From contig JACRAO010000083.1 in assembly GCA_016213345.1 (NCBI GenBank), forward strand, positions 1 to 6,323: DNA of 6,323 nt. The letters run 5' to 3'. This document shows, piece after piece, positions 1 through 5,915 of the stretch (position 1 is the stretch's first letter; each line of letters starts with the position of its first letter). The stretch is from Bdellovibrio sp. GTDB lineage: Bacteria > Bdellovibrionota > UBA1018. Below the pieces are notes generated by a model. It saw only the letters and a list, made by a program, of their open reading frames with translations. It was not told the origin of the DNA and ran no database searches. The translations under genes were made by a program, and so were the position numbers.

Positions 1-1
1 A

Positions 2-571
2 CTAGATCTCACAGAAATTGAAAAAAGAATTTTAATAGACCCATGGATAAAAAAAGTCAAACTCGAAAAAGTCTTCCCCAATTCAGTTCGTATTTCTACT
101 CAATTTAGAAAGCCAATAGCACTCTTACAAGGCGAAAAAGCTAATATCAGTTACCTTGACGAAGAAGGTATTATTTTTGGCCGACTAAATCTGACACTCA
201 AAGAAGACTTACCTATCATTTCTGGAGTTCCACTAAAAGTTACATATCTAGTACAAAAAACACTTAATTTATTGCAGTTATGGGAAACCAGTGGTCAAAA
301 AAAATTACCCCCGATTTCTAATGTTCTTTATGAGGAAGACAAGGGTTATCGAGTTATCATTTCATATCCACTAATAAAAAATCAAAAGCAGTCATTATTA
401 AAAAATCGCGTTATTGTAGAGCTAGGCCATCAAATTAACGAAGAAACAAGAACTTCATTAGAGCAACTAGATAAAGTTGTGAAGTACTTACAAACTAAAA
501 ATATTGTTGCGCGTCAAATCTGGGCAAACACTGGTAAAAAAGTGATTGTAAAAATTACCTCCGGCCCTTAG
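2..571 (+). CDS. ftsQ: Cell division protein FtsQ, C-terminal part (5' truncated by window edge)
   Basis: FtsQ (DivIB family) is a single-pass inner-membrane protein whose periplasmic part recruits FtsB/FtsL and later divisome enzymes to the septum. The frame is open from base 2 to the TAG at 569-571, giving 189 visible residues. The N-terminal cytoplasmic tail, membrane helix and most of the POTRA domain lie upstream of the window. Visible residues 13-43 match the POTRA/beta-domain junction of the family: a PWI motif, then KVFPNSVRI, then the R-K-P-I-A segment. Residues about 50-60 (YLDEEGIIFG) match the conserved 'D-x-x-G-x-x-F' stretch. The rest is the beta domain, ending in a short polar tail. 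The location upstream of ftsA-ftsZ on the same strand fits the usual ftsQ-ftsA-ftsZ order, but three - strand genes now intervene. A TTG at 272 gives a shorter frame, but it falls in the middle of the domain and is not a credible start. Sequence identity to distant FtsQs is always low, so the call rests on motif plus context. Confidence 0.88.
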   Translation, partial: LDLTEIEKRILIDPWIKKVKLEKVFPNSVRISTQFRKPIALLQGEKANISYLDEEGIIFGRLNLTLKEDLPIISGVPLKVTYLVQKTLNLLQLWETSGQKKLPPISNVLYEEDKGYRVIISYPLIKNQKQSLLKNRVIVELGHQINEETRTSLEQLDKVVKYLQTKNIVARQIWANTGKKVIVKITSGP

Positions 572-576
572 CACAG

Positions 577-1245
577 TTATTTTTCACTGGCCGCATCCTC
601 CACGCCCTCAATATGGCTTTTTATTTGTGCGAGTGTCCCAGCATCTGCCGCCGCTCTGAGTGTAGACATAATGGTTGAAAAAGAAAGTTTTAGAGCTGAT
701 ACAGCGTTAGTTAGATCCAAAGCAGGGCTAAATTTCCATTTAAACTCGATATCTTCGCTTGCTTCTTGAGTGTTAAACCTTACACTGTAATTTACGCCAC
801 ATAGAGTTTTATCTTTTTTTACTTTAATTTTTATTTTCTTTAATTTAAAACCAATCGGGATATTTACCGTGCCCCAATCTTTAACAACGCCAGCGCTGAG
901 ATCTATTAGTCCCGGTGCAAAACGGATGTCTTCTGGATCTTTTTCACCGTCATCTCCGGTTTCGCCGTCTTTCTTTTTTGCGTTTCCGTCTTCGTCTTCA
1001 AGTTTTATTCTCTTTACACAAAACTTGAACTCATTAACAGAAGTAGCAAAATAAACTTCAGGACTTGTTATAAAGATTGCTCCCAATCCTGCAAGACTAA
1101 AAGAATCGCTAGAAATAGTAATATCCGAGGTAACCGGATTTCCCACAGTGGTTCCGCAACCTGTTTGAAATAAAAGTGATGGAACTATCAACGAAATAAA
1201 AACCATAAACAAGTTTTGTTTTTTAAACAATTTAGTGCGTTTCAT
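577..1245 (-). CDS. Small exported lipoprotein with CGTTVGNP motif, unknown function
   Basis: This is a 222-residue protein with a basic N-terminus (MKRTKLFKKQ), a hydrophobic segment at about 12-26 and a candidate lipid cysteine at C30 in FQTGC. The Q at -3 is atypical for a lipobox, but the following GTTVGNP is a recurring mature N-terminus of lipoproteins in Bdellovibrio-like and other former deltaproteobacteria (family knowledge). Residues 82-108 are a dense D/E/K/G stretch that looks disordered. The flanking parts look like a beta-sandwich: FKFCVKRIKL, then DLSAGVV, then NIPIGFKLKKIKIKV. The layout is reminiscent of DUF4382-type lipoproteins, but I cannot confirm that family. Two further cysteines (C76, C149) could pair. 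Start choice: the ATG at 1245 has an AAGGAGA 5 nt upstream. The start overlaps the end of the upstream regulator gene by 14 nt, so translational coupling is likely. The stop is 5 nt from the convergent ftsQ stop. Function is unknown; envelope localisation is inferred. Confidence 0.82.
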   Translation of the reverse strand: MKRTKLFKKQNLFMVFISLIVPSLLFQTGCGTTVGNPVTSDITISSDSFSLAGLGAIFITSPEVYFATSVNEFKFCVKRIKLEDEDGNAKKKDGETGDDGEKDPEDIRFAPGLIDLSAGVVKDWGTVNIPIGFKLKKIKIKVKKDKTLCGVNYSVRFNTQEASEDIEFKWKFSPALDLTNAVSALKLSFSTIMSTLRAAADAGTLAQIKSHIEGVEDAASEK

Positions 1246-2089
1246 GTTTTTCTCCTTTTGTTAGCGGGAAAAGCGCTAACTCTATATGATAAATATCTGC
1301 TAGTATTTCGTTTGAGGTTTCAAGGTTTTTTATTTGTTCTAGTGCGTTATTTAGAATTTCACGAACTTTAAAAAAATTTTCCTCTGTTATAGCAAAAGAA
1401 TGGCCCATAAGATGTCGTTTCTCACTTGGTGTATTTTCGATAGACTCTGAGGCAAGTTGGAACATTTCCTTATGAAACTGTGTAAGCGCCAACCGATAAA
1501 CTCCACCTAGACAGTCAAGATTTTTTTTAGTTAACACATAAGTTGTCCCGTCTTCATTTTGTTTTATAAAATTATTTTTAATTAAGAAATCTAATGCTTT
1601 TTTTATCTCTAACAATGGCACATGTACATTGAGGTGATTTTGAATCCATTCTGGCTCGGCTTGAAAAAGCGGCAAAGCGGCCATTTCTCTAATAGCGACA
1701 TAAAACCAGTGAGTGAGGTATTGTTGTACTTCGAGTTCTTTTGGATTTTGTTTTTTGTATTGAACAAAATGCTTTATTTGTTCAAACGCTTGCAGTCTTA
1801 CTTCTTGAGAATCTGAGCTACCCAATATTACTATGGTTTCGAAAAAATGCTGTTCTTGTTTCGAAAGGTGCATAAATGGCATAAGCTTTAAAAGACTTTT
1901 ATGCGAAAGATGTCGTGCTCCTGAAAGTACCATTGGCAGGTAACCTGTTGCAAGCCCGACTTGTTTTGAAAATGATCTAAGTGAAAAACCTTTTTCATTA
2001 GTTTTTTTATAATTAAACCAACTCTTAAGGAACTCTCTATAATCATAAAATCTATAAATATTAGGTTCCTTAAGAGCTGGTATCTTCAT
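1232..2089 (-). CDS. TIGR02147/DUF4423-family putative DNA-binding regulator
   Basis: This is a 285-residue cytoplasmic protein by the preferred start. Residues about 11-25 (NIYRFYDYREFLKSW) match the 'Y-x-DYR-x-FL-x-x-W/Y' opening of the TIGR02147 family, first described as a paralogous family in Fibrobacter and also frequent in Bdellovibrio relatives. Residues about 35-83 form a helix-turn-helix-like unit: FSLRSFSKQVGLATGYLP, then VLSGARHLS, then the LSKQEQHFF segment typical of the family. A second winged-helix-like segment lies at about 155-190, ending in NEDGTTYVLTKK. No signal peptide or membrane helix is seen. Start choice: the frame opens at a TTG at 2149, but the ATG at 2089 precedes the conserved motif by a normal distance and has an AAGGA about 13 nt upstream, which is weak and long-spaced. 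The TTG would also sit within the candidate promoter. The 3' end overlaps the lipoprotein start by 14 nt, so the two form an operon and the lipoprotein is a candidate target or partner. Family members are presumed regulators; the ligand and target are unknown. Confidence 0.82.
   Translation of the reverse strand: MKIPALKEPNIYRFYDYREFLKSWFNYKKTNEKGFSLRSFSKQVGLATGYLPMVLSGARHLSHKSLLKLMPFMHLSKQEQHFFETIVILGSSDSQEVRLQAFEQIKHFVQYKKQNPKELEVQQYLTHWFYVAIREMAALPLFQAEPEWIQNHLNVHVPLLEIKKALDFLIKNNFIKQNEDGTTYVLTKKNLDCLGGVYRLALTQFHKEMFQLASESIENTPSEKRHLMGHSFAITEENFFKVREILNNALEQIKNLETSNEILADIYHIELALFPLTKGEKHETH
1251..1257 (-). promoter_or_regulatory. Ribosome binding site of the small lipoprotein gene
   Basis: On the - strand this reads AAGGAGA, separated by 5 nt (AAAAC) from the ATG at 1245. 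It lies inside the last codons of the regulator gene, so ribosomes finishing the regulator deposit next to it. It fixes the start of the lipoprotein. Confidence 0.8.
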
Positions 2090-2117
2090 AGGAGTCTTTA
2101 AATCCTTTACAATTATT

Positions 2118-2146
2118 ATTTTGCCAAAGTTGTGTGAAAAAGTCAA
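2118..2146 (-). promoter_or_regulatory. Candidate sigma70-type promoter of regulator-lipoprotein operon
   Basis: Read on the - strand, TTGACT (2146-2141, 5 of 6 consensus bases) is followed after 17 nt by CAAAAT (2123-2118, 4 of 6). This would place the transcript start near 2111, about 20 nt before the ATG at 2089. It supports 2089 rather than 2149 as the translation start. It is prediction by eye only, in AT-rich DNA where such matches arise by chance. Confidence 0.4.
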
Positions 2147-2153
2147 CAATAAA

Positions 2154-2171
2154 TGATCACAAAAGTGATCA
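2154..2171. promoter_or_regulatory. Perfect palindrome TGATCAC-AAAA-GTGATCA, possible operator
   Basis: Two perfect 7-base arms flank a 4-base A spacer, giving an 18-base dyad typical in size for a dimeric helix-turn-helix protein. Its centre is about 50 nt upstream of the predicted transcript start of the regulator operon, immediately above the -35 element. That placement fits autoregulation or activation. Alternatively, on the - strand the RNA could fold into a 7-bp hairpin followed by TTTATTGTT and act as a weak terminator for the gene ending at 2272. Each arm contains a GATC, so Dam-type methylation is also conceivable if the host has it. Confidence 0.45.
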
Positions 2172-2231
2172 ATAATATATATATTTTATAAATAATATAA
2201 TAATATCAACAAGATAACTGTAGCAATAATC
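2172..2231. other. AT-rich spacer without recognised gene
   Basis: This stretch is almost purely A/T, with TATATA runs, between the palindrome and the 3' end of the LamG gene. No open frame with a ribosome binding site is visible. It may act as an easily melted or UP-element-like region for the regulator promoter, but nothing specific can be supported. Confidence 0.4.
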
Positions 2232-2257
2232 AAAAAAATAAATATATGGCTTATATA
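2232..2257 (-). terminator. Weak AT-only hairpin plus T-run after the LamG gene
   Basis: Starting 14 nt past the stop codon at 2272, the - strand reads TATAT-AAGCC-ATATA followed by a T-rich tract (TTTATTTTTTT). The stem has only five A/T pairs, so folding would be weak. Position and T-run are the argument for termination; the lack of G/C pairs is the argument against it. Confidence 0.28.
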
Positions 2258-2271
2258 AAGTGACTATTCTC

Positions 2272-4416
2272 TTATAAACCGCAGGAACCAGGCAGCAGAT
2301 TGGCTTCGCTTCTGGTAATCTGAACTTCATCGATGTGCGCGATAGCTGATCCGTAGTAGGGCTCATGACCAATACGAATCGTATGTTGATTTGATAACAT
2401 TGGCTCGCTTGAAAAATTAATTTTATGAAATGGCCAAGTTGTTTCGTCTGTTCCGGCTGGTCTAAGAGCTCCATCAAAATCGAGAGATAAAATACCATTT
2501 TGAAATGTGGCCACAACTCGAAAATAATGATCTATATTTATATTTGAAACAGGTAAACACACGTTATTTAACAAGCGGTTGACCCAAAAACAAATGCCTA
2601 GAGAATTTCTATAAATGCCCCACCCGGAAGCATACACACCTCCGCCACCATCTGTTTTTGAAATTAAAAAGTAAGCACCAGGAAATGTTTGAGACCCATC
2701 TAAAAACTTGACCCATAATGAAACAGACATTACATCACTAAAGACTAGACTTGGGCTGTGAGCAATTTCAATTTCTCTACCTGCCCAGCCAGGTATACCA
2801 AAGTTGATAGCAGTTGAACCATTTATACCTGGCACACCAGGAACAGTGTTAATATATGCGGTGGTGAGTGCACCCCAATTTGAATTACCCGAAGCATCTG
2901 AAAAATTTACAAAAGAAGAGCTAGGCTCCGGAGTAGTCTCATCCAAATGAAGAAGAAGAGCGAGAATACTAGCAGAGGAAGCACAAGCATGACCCGATCC
3001 TTGCGTATAAAGGTTGCATATGTCTTTGTCAGACAATGCGGTGTTATAAATTTGAACTTCATCCATCATTCCATAGTATGAACTAATTATTATATCTTCT
3101 GAGTTTTCTAAATTGCCCAAGCCAGTTGTTGCTTTTGATGCAAAGGCAACGCCGTCAATGTAGATTGTCAACGTATTGCCATCAAAAGTACCAGCTATAT
3201 GACGATATTTATTTCGAGAGACCGCAGGTGCACAAACCTGGTTATTAAGATTTTTTACCTGAAAGCAAAACGAAGTCCCATCAAATCTCAGACTAAAGCC
3301 ATCATTTATATATAGATTCGACTTAGTCAAAATACTTGAACCATAGTAACCTATGCCATTAGCAAGCCATGCTGAAACTGTAAGCTTATTCAATGAATTT
3401 AGTATTAAATTATTGTTTATTTTGAGTTTATTATATTCGGAGGTAAACTGAATACCCTTTTCTGTTACTCCTGGCTTTCCTGATATTGGACAGTTTGTAC
3501 ATTGAGCATGATTACCTAAGCCTGAACTATCCGAAAATTGAACGGCTCCTGGTAATTCATCAAGATGCAATAAAACCAATGGGCTTGAAACGGGTTGGGG
3601 CTGCACTGAGGGTGTATTATTTGCTAGTTCACGATAAAAAAGTTGTAACTCGCTTGCTACAACTCCAAGATCGACATTGTTTGGATATTGAGCAGAACAA
3701 ATAGACATTGTGTTTTTACAGAAATAACCGCCCACCCCTGAATATTGTTGATTAATGGCCCACCAAAGACCTTGACCGCGCCCGTCATTATAGGTTTTTC
3801 CAGAAATAACCGCTCCTACTGAGCCAACAACCATAGCATAAAATGCCTTACCATAAATCTCCGTACTAAATGCAAGCTTAGAACCATCAATAACCGTATT
3901 TTCTTGTTTAATAGATTCAGAAAAATTTCCAACAACATTTTTAATACAGCTCGAACCAGTCGGTTGAAAAGAAACAGTTGCAGAGGCTTGTTTTAAATCA
4001 AAAAGAAAGCCTTGACCTTTGACTCTGATTCGGGCGACTGTATTAGATGGTTTAGAGGCAATGACATTTCCTTCTACATGAGTTGTGCCAAAATCCGTTC
4101 GGTTACTACTCAAACCACCAGTTGAAAAATGTGTAAACAATGTCCATCCGCCACCGTCTGTTGTCATATCACAATAGACTTTGATGTCTTTTCCCTGTGG
4201 TCTGATTGTGTAAATGTCATTTTTTTCAAATTTGCTGGGATCTTGTCTTAAAATCTCGTAACAAGAATTAAGAATTGGAGATGGCTCAGATTTTGGCAAA
4301 CTGGCTATTGGTTGGTCGGGTAATTGTTCGTTATTTTTACAGTTAATAACCCAACCAAGTACAATCAATAAGCAAATTATTTTTAAACCGTATAGGAACT
4401 TTGATTTTGTACTCAT
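2272..4416 (-). CDS. Exported lipoprotein with fibrinogen-like domain and two tandem LamG-like domains
   Basis: This is a 714-residue protein with a basic N-terminus, a hydrophobic stretch at about 7-24 and a candidate lipid cysteine at C26 (WVINC). Asn at -1 is unusual, so plain secretion or anchoring by the helix is possible. A linker rich in P, S and E follows. Residues about 50-264 resemble bacterial fibrinogen-related domains of the YCDxxxxGGGWT type: SCYEIL at 51, YTIRPQG at 69, YCDMTTDGGGWTLF at 81-94, then a W-rich and C-rich end with C233 and C240. C52 and C82 fit the first fibrinogen-fold disulfide. Two concanavalin-like LamG domains follow at about 279-478 and 484-713. Each starts with LLHLDE, carries a Cys pair 11 residues apart (C384/C395, C609/C620) and ends in a DEVQI motif (452, 696). 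The fold family binds glycans or proteins, so adhesion or prey/host contact is a reasonable inference, but no catalytic residues are seen. The ATG at 4416 has a GAGAGGGG 5 nt upstream. The gene is divergent from ftsA. Confidence 0.88.
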   Translation of the reverse strand: MSTKSKFLYGLKIICLLIVLGWVINCKNNEQLPDQPIASLPKSEPSPILNSCYEILRQDPSKFEKNDIYTIRPQGKDIKVYCDMTTDGGGWTLFTHFSTGGLSSNRTDFGTTHVEGNVIASKPSNTVARIRVKGQGFLFDLKQASATVSFQPTGSSCIKNVVGNFSESIKQENTVIDGSKLAFSTEIYGKAFYAMVVGSVGAVISGKTYNDGRGQGLWWAINQQYSGVGGYFCKNTMSICSAQYPNNVDLGVVASELQLFYRELANNTPSVQPQPVSSPLVLLHLDELPGAVQFSDSSGLGNHAQCTNCPISGKPGVTEKGIQFTSEYNKLKINNNLILNSLNKLTVSAWLANGIGYYGSSILTKSNLYINDGFSLRFDGTSFCFQVKNLNNQVCAPAVSRNKYRHIAGTFDGNTLTIYIDGVAFASKATTGLGNLENSEDIIISSYYGMMDEVQIYNTALSDKDICNLYTQGSGHACASSASILALLLHLDETTPEPSSSFVNFSDASGNSNWGALTTAYINTVPGVPGINGSTAINFGIPGWAGREIEIAHSPSLVFSDVMSVSLWVKFLDGSQTFPGAYFLISKTDGGGGVYASGWGIYRNSLGICFWVNRLLNNVCLPVSNINIDHYFRVVATFQNGILSLDFDGALRPAGTDETTWPFHKINFSSEPMLSNQHTIRIGHEPYYGSAIAHIDEVQITRSEANLLPGSCGL

Positions 4417-4421
4417 ATCTA

Positions 4422-4429
4422 CCCCTCTC
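4422..4429 (-). promoter_or_regulatory. Ribosome binding site of the FReD-LamG lipoprotein gene
   Basis: On the - strand this reads GAGAGGGG with a 5-nt spacer (TAGAT) to the ATG at 4416. It is G-rich rather than a perfect AGGAGG, and resembles the GGGAGGGG used by ftsA on the other side of the same intergenic region. Confidence 0.65.
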
Positions 4430-4455
4430 TAAAAGTTCCTATGAAGATAATTTCA

Positions 4456-4484
4456 ATTATTAATGCATTGCGAAAGAAAAGCAA
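4456..4484 (-). promoter_or_regulatory. Candidate promoter of the FReD-LamG gene
   Basis: On the - strand, TTGCTT (4484-4479, 3 of 6 bases) is followed after 17 nt by AATAAT (4461-4456, 5 of 6). The predicted start is near 4449, giving a leader of about 33 nt. The -35 match is poor, so an activator or another sigma factor may be needed, or the site may be chance. Confidence 0.3.
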
Positions 4485-4507
4485 GTGCATTTTTTGTCCT
4501 TTTAAAT

Positions 4508-4516
4508 TGATATAAT
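4508..4516 (+). promoter_or_regulatory. Extended -10 promoter candidate for ftsAZ (TGATATAAT)
   Basis: A perfect TATAAT at 4511-4516 is preceded by TG plus one base, which is the extended -10 form that works with little or no -35. A T-rich stretch (4490-4496) lies upstream. Transcription would start near 4523, leaving a leader of about 157 nt to the ftsA ATG. It points away from the LamG gene, so the two predicted transcripts diverge without overlap. Confidence 0.45.
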
Positions 4517-4589
4517 TTAAAAACACCATTTTTATATTAATTCTGCTGCGTTGCGCAATGTATAGATTGATACTTCTTAAAGAAATTGA

Positions 4590-4618
4590 TTGTCAAAATT
4601 CCTTCTGGTTCTTAGACT
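4590..4618 (+). promoter_or_regulatory. Second candidate ftsA promoter, TTGTCA-17-TAGACT
   Basis: TTGTCA (4590-4595, 5 of 6) and TAGACT (4613-4618, 4 of 6) are separated by 17 nt. The predicted start near 4625 gives a leader of about 55 nt. It could be an alternative or additional promoter to the extended -10 element upstream. By-eye prediction only. Confidence 0.33.
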
Positions 4619-4664
4619 TTCTTATAGAGGGCATATTTTGCCTATTGCGCCTAGTCTATCCCAT

Positions 4665-4672
4665 GGGAGGGG
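4665..4672 (+). promoter_or_regulatory. Ribosome binding site of ftsA
   Basis: GGGAGGGG lies 7 nt upstream of the ATG at 4680. It decides the start: the longer in-frame ATG at 4590 has no comparable site and would add 30 residues before the conserved FtsA N-terminus. Confidence 0.8.
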
Positions 4673-4679
4673 ATTTATT

Positions 4680-5915
4680 ATGTCCAAAAAGGACTTTGTT
4701 GTTGGATTGGATATTGGCACTACAAAAATTTGTTGCATTGTTGGAGAAATTTCAGAACCCAACCTAAATCCCAGAATTGACATTATAGGTATCGGAACAA
4801 CACCTTCGACAGGACTAAGAAAAGGTGTCGTCATCAATATAGATTCGACTGTTGAAAGCATTACCAAAGCAATCGAAGAAGCCGAACTGATGGCAGGAGT
4901 CGAAATCTCTACAGTATATACAGGAATTGCTGGTGGACATATCAAGTCTTTTAATTCTTCAGGTGTTGTTGCTATTAAAGACAAAGAAATTTCTGAATAC
5001 GATATTCAAAGAGTTATTGATGCAGCAAAAGCTGTTGCAATTCCTTTAGATCGTGAAGTAATTCATATTATTCCACAAGAATACATAATCGATCATCAAG
5101 ACGGAATCAAAGATCCTATTGGTATGAGCGGAGTACGCCTAGAGGCAAAGGTTCACATGGTAACTGGGGCAGTTTCATCTGCTCAAAATATTATTAGATG
5201 TGCAAACAAAGCTGGACTTAATGTTTCTGAAATTTGTTTAGAACCACTTGCCTCAAGTGAAGCTGTGCTTACAGAAGACGAAAAAGAATTGGGCGTTGTG
5301 CTTGTAGATATAGGAGGCGGCACAAGTGATATTGCAATATTCAAAGAAGGTGCTGTCGTTTACACTGGTGTTTTAGCAATTGGTGGAAATCATATAACAA
5401 ATGACATTTCTGTAGGGCTTCGCACACCACTGCATGAAGCTGAAAAAATTAAAATTCAACATGGCTGTGCAATAGCTTCACAAATAAAACCAGATGAAAC
5501 TATAGAAGTCCCGGGAGTTGGTGGGAGAAAATCTAGAATTGTTAATAGACGGCTCCTGGCAGAAATCATCGAACCCAGGGTAGAAGAAATTTTTTCTCTT
5601 ATTCAAAAAGAAATTATGAAAGCAGGTTTTCAAGATCTTTTGTCAAGTGGCATTGTTATTACAGGAGGTTGTGCGCTTTTGGAGGGAACGCCTGAATTAG
5701 CTGAAACGATTTTAGAAATGCCAGTCAAAAGAGGAATTCCACTAAATATTGGGGGCCTAAGAGATATTGTCAATTCTCCTAAGTTCGCAACAGGAGTGGG
5801 GTTATTGAAATATGGAGCGCAAACGGGAATGAAACGGAAATTTCCGATACGTGAAAAAAATATTTATGACAAAGTACGCGGTTCTATGCGTACTTGGATT
5901 AAAGACTTATTCTAA
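4680..5915 (+). CDS. ftsA: Cell division protein FtsA
   Basis: FtsA is an actin-fold ATPase that tethers FtsZ filaments to the inner membrane and recruits later divisome proteins. This copy has 411 residues, the normal length, and all landmarks are present: phosphate-1 loop GLDIGTTK (9-16), the FtsA-specific 1C domain (about 84-162) including GMSGVRLE (148-155), phosphate-2 loop VLVDIGGGTSDIAIF (207-221), and adenosine motif IVITGGCALLEG (325-336). The C-terminal amphipathic helix VRGSMRTWIKDLF (399-411) is the membrane-targeting sequence. A basic linker (KRKFPIREK, 385-393) precedes it. The start at 4680 is chosen by a strong GGGAGGGG and by alignment of the N-terminus. The TAA stop overlaps the ribosome binding site of ftsZ 16 nt before its ATG, so the two genes are co-transcribed and probably balanced translationally. 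Its upstream neighbour on the + strand, ftsQ, is more than 4 kb away because of the intervening block, so a local promoter is expected. Confidence 0.97.
   Translation: MSKKDFVVGLDIGTTKICCIVGEISEPNLNPRIDIIGIGTTPSTGLRKGVVINIDSTVESITKAIEEAELMAGVEISTVYTGIAGGHIKSFNSSGVVAIKDKEISEYDIQRVIDAAKAVAIPLDREVIHIIPQEYIIDHQDGIKDPIGMSGVRLEAKVHMVTGAVSSAQNIIRCANKAGLNVSEICLEPLASSEAVLTEDEKELGVVLVDIGGGTSDIAIFKEGAVVYTGVLAIGGNHITNDISVGLRTPLHEAEKIKIQHGCAIASQIKPDETIEVPGVGGRKSRIVNRRLLAEIIEPRVEEIFSLIQKEIMKAGFQDLLSSGIVITGGCALLEGTPELAETILEMPVKRGIPLNIGGLRDIVNSPKFATGVGLLKYGAQTGMKRKFPIREKNIYDKVRGSMRTWIKDLF

Noticed and set aside
272..571. Short 99-codon gene starting at a TTG
   Set aside because: The same frame is open back to base 2 and encodes conserved FtsQ motifs before 272; the TTG is an internal leucine of ftsQ.
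562..593. Inverted repeat CGGCC...GGCCG at the ftsQ-lipoprotein junction as a bidirectional terminator
   Set aside because: The stem is only 5 bp with a 22-nt loop and no T-run directly after either arm, so it is too weak to call.
869..1054. + strand open frame with Ser/Pro/Phe-rich protein
   Set aside because: It is antisense to the acidic region of the lipoprotein; the low-complexity composition is the mirror of D/E/K codons, with no start signal.
1622..1816. + strand open frame of 64 codons
   Set aside because: It lies antisense within the regulator gene, with no ribosome binding site and no family resemblance.
2090..2149. TTG-initiated 20-residue N-terminal extension of the regulator
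   Set aside because: It lacks a ribosome binding site, overlaps the candidate promoter, and precedes a better ATG at 2089 that fits the family's normal N-terminus.
2169..2516. - strand frame of 115 codons overlapping the LamG gene end
   Set aside because: Most of it lies within the LamG coding region in another frame; the remainder is AT-rich spacer translated as I/Y/F.
3486..3704. + strand frame of 72 codons
   Set aside because: It is antisense to the FReD-LamG linker region, with no ribosome binding site or recognisable motif.
4590..4679. ATG at 4590 as start of ftsA
   Set aside because: It has no ribosome binding site and would add 30 unconserved residues; 4680 has GGGAGGGG at 7 nt and gives the standard FtsA N-terminus.
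572..4679. Possible transposon or integron carrying the inverted block
   Set aside because: No transposase, integrase, terminal inverted repeat or target duplication could be found by eye at either border.
4558..4767. + strand 69-codon frame ahead of ftsA
   Set aside because: It runs into ftsA in a different frame, has no ribosome binding site, and its second half is an out-of-frame reading of the FtsA N-terminus.
4622..4984. - strand frame of 120 codons across the ftsA start
   Set aside because: It is antisense to conserved FtsA codons and is explained by codon structure of the real gene.
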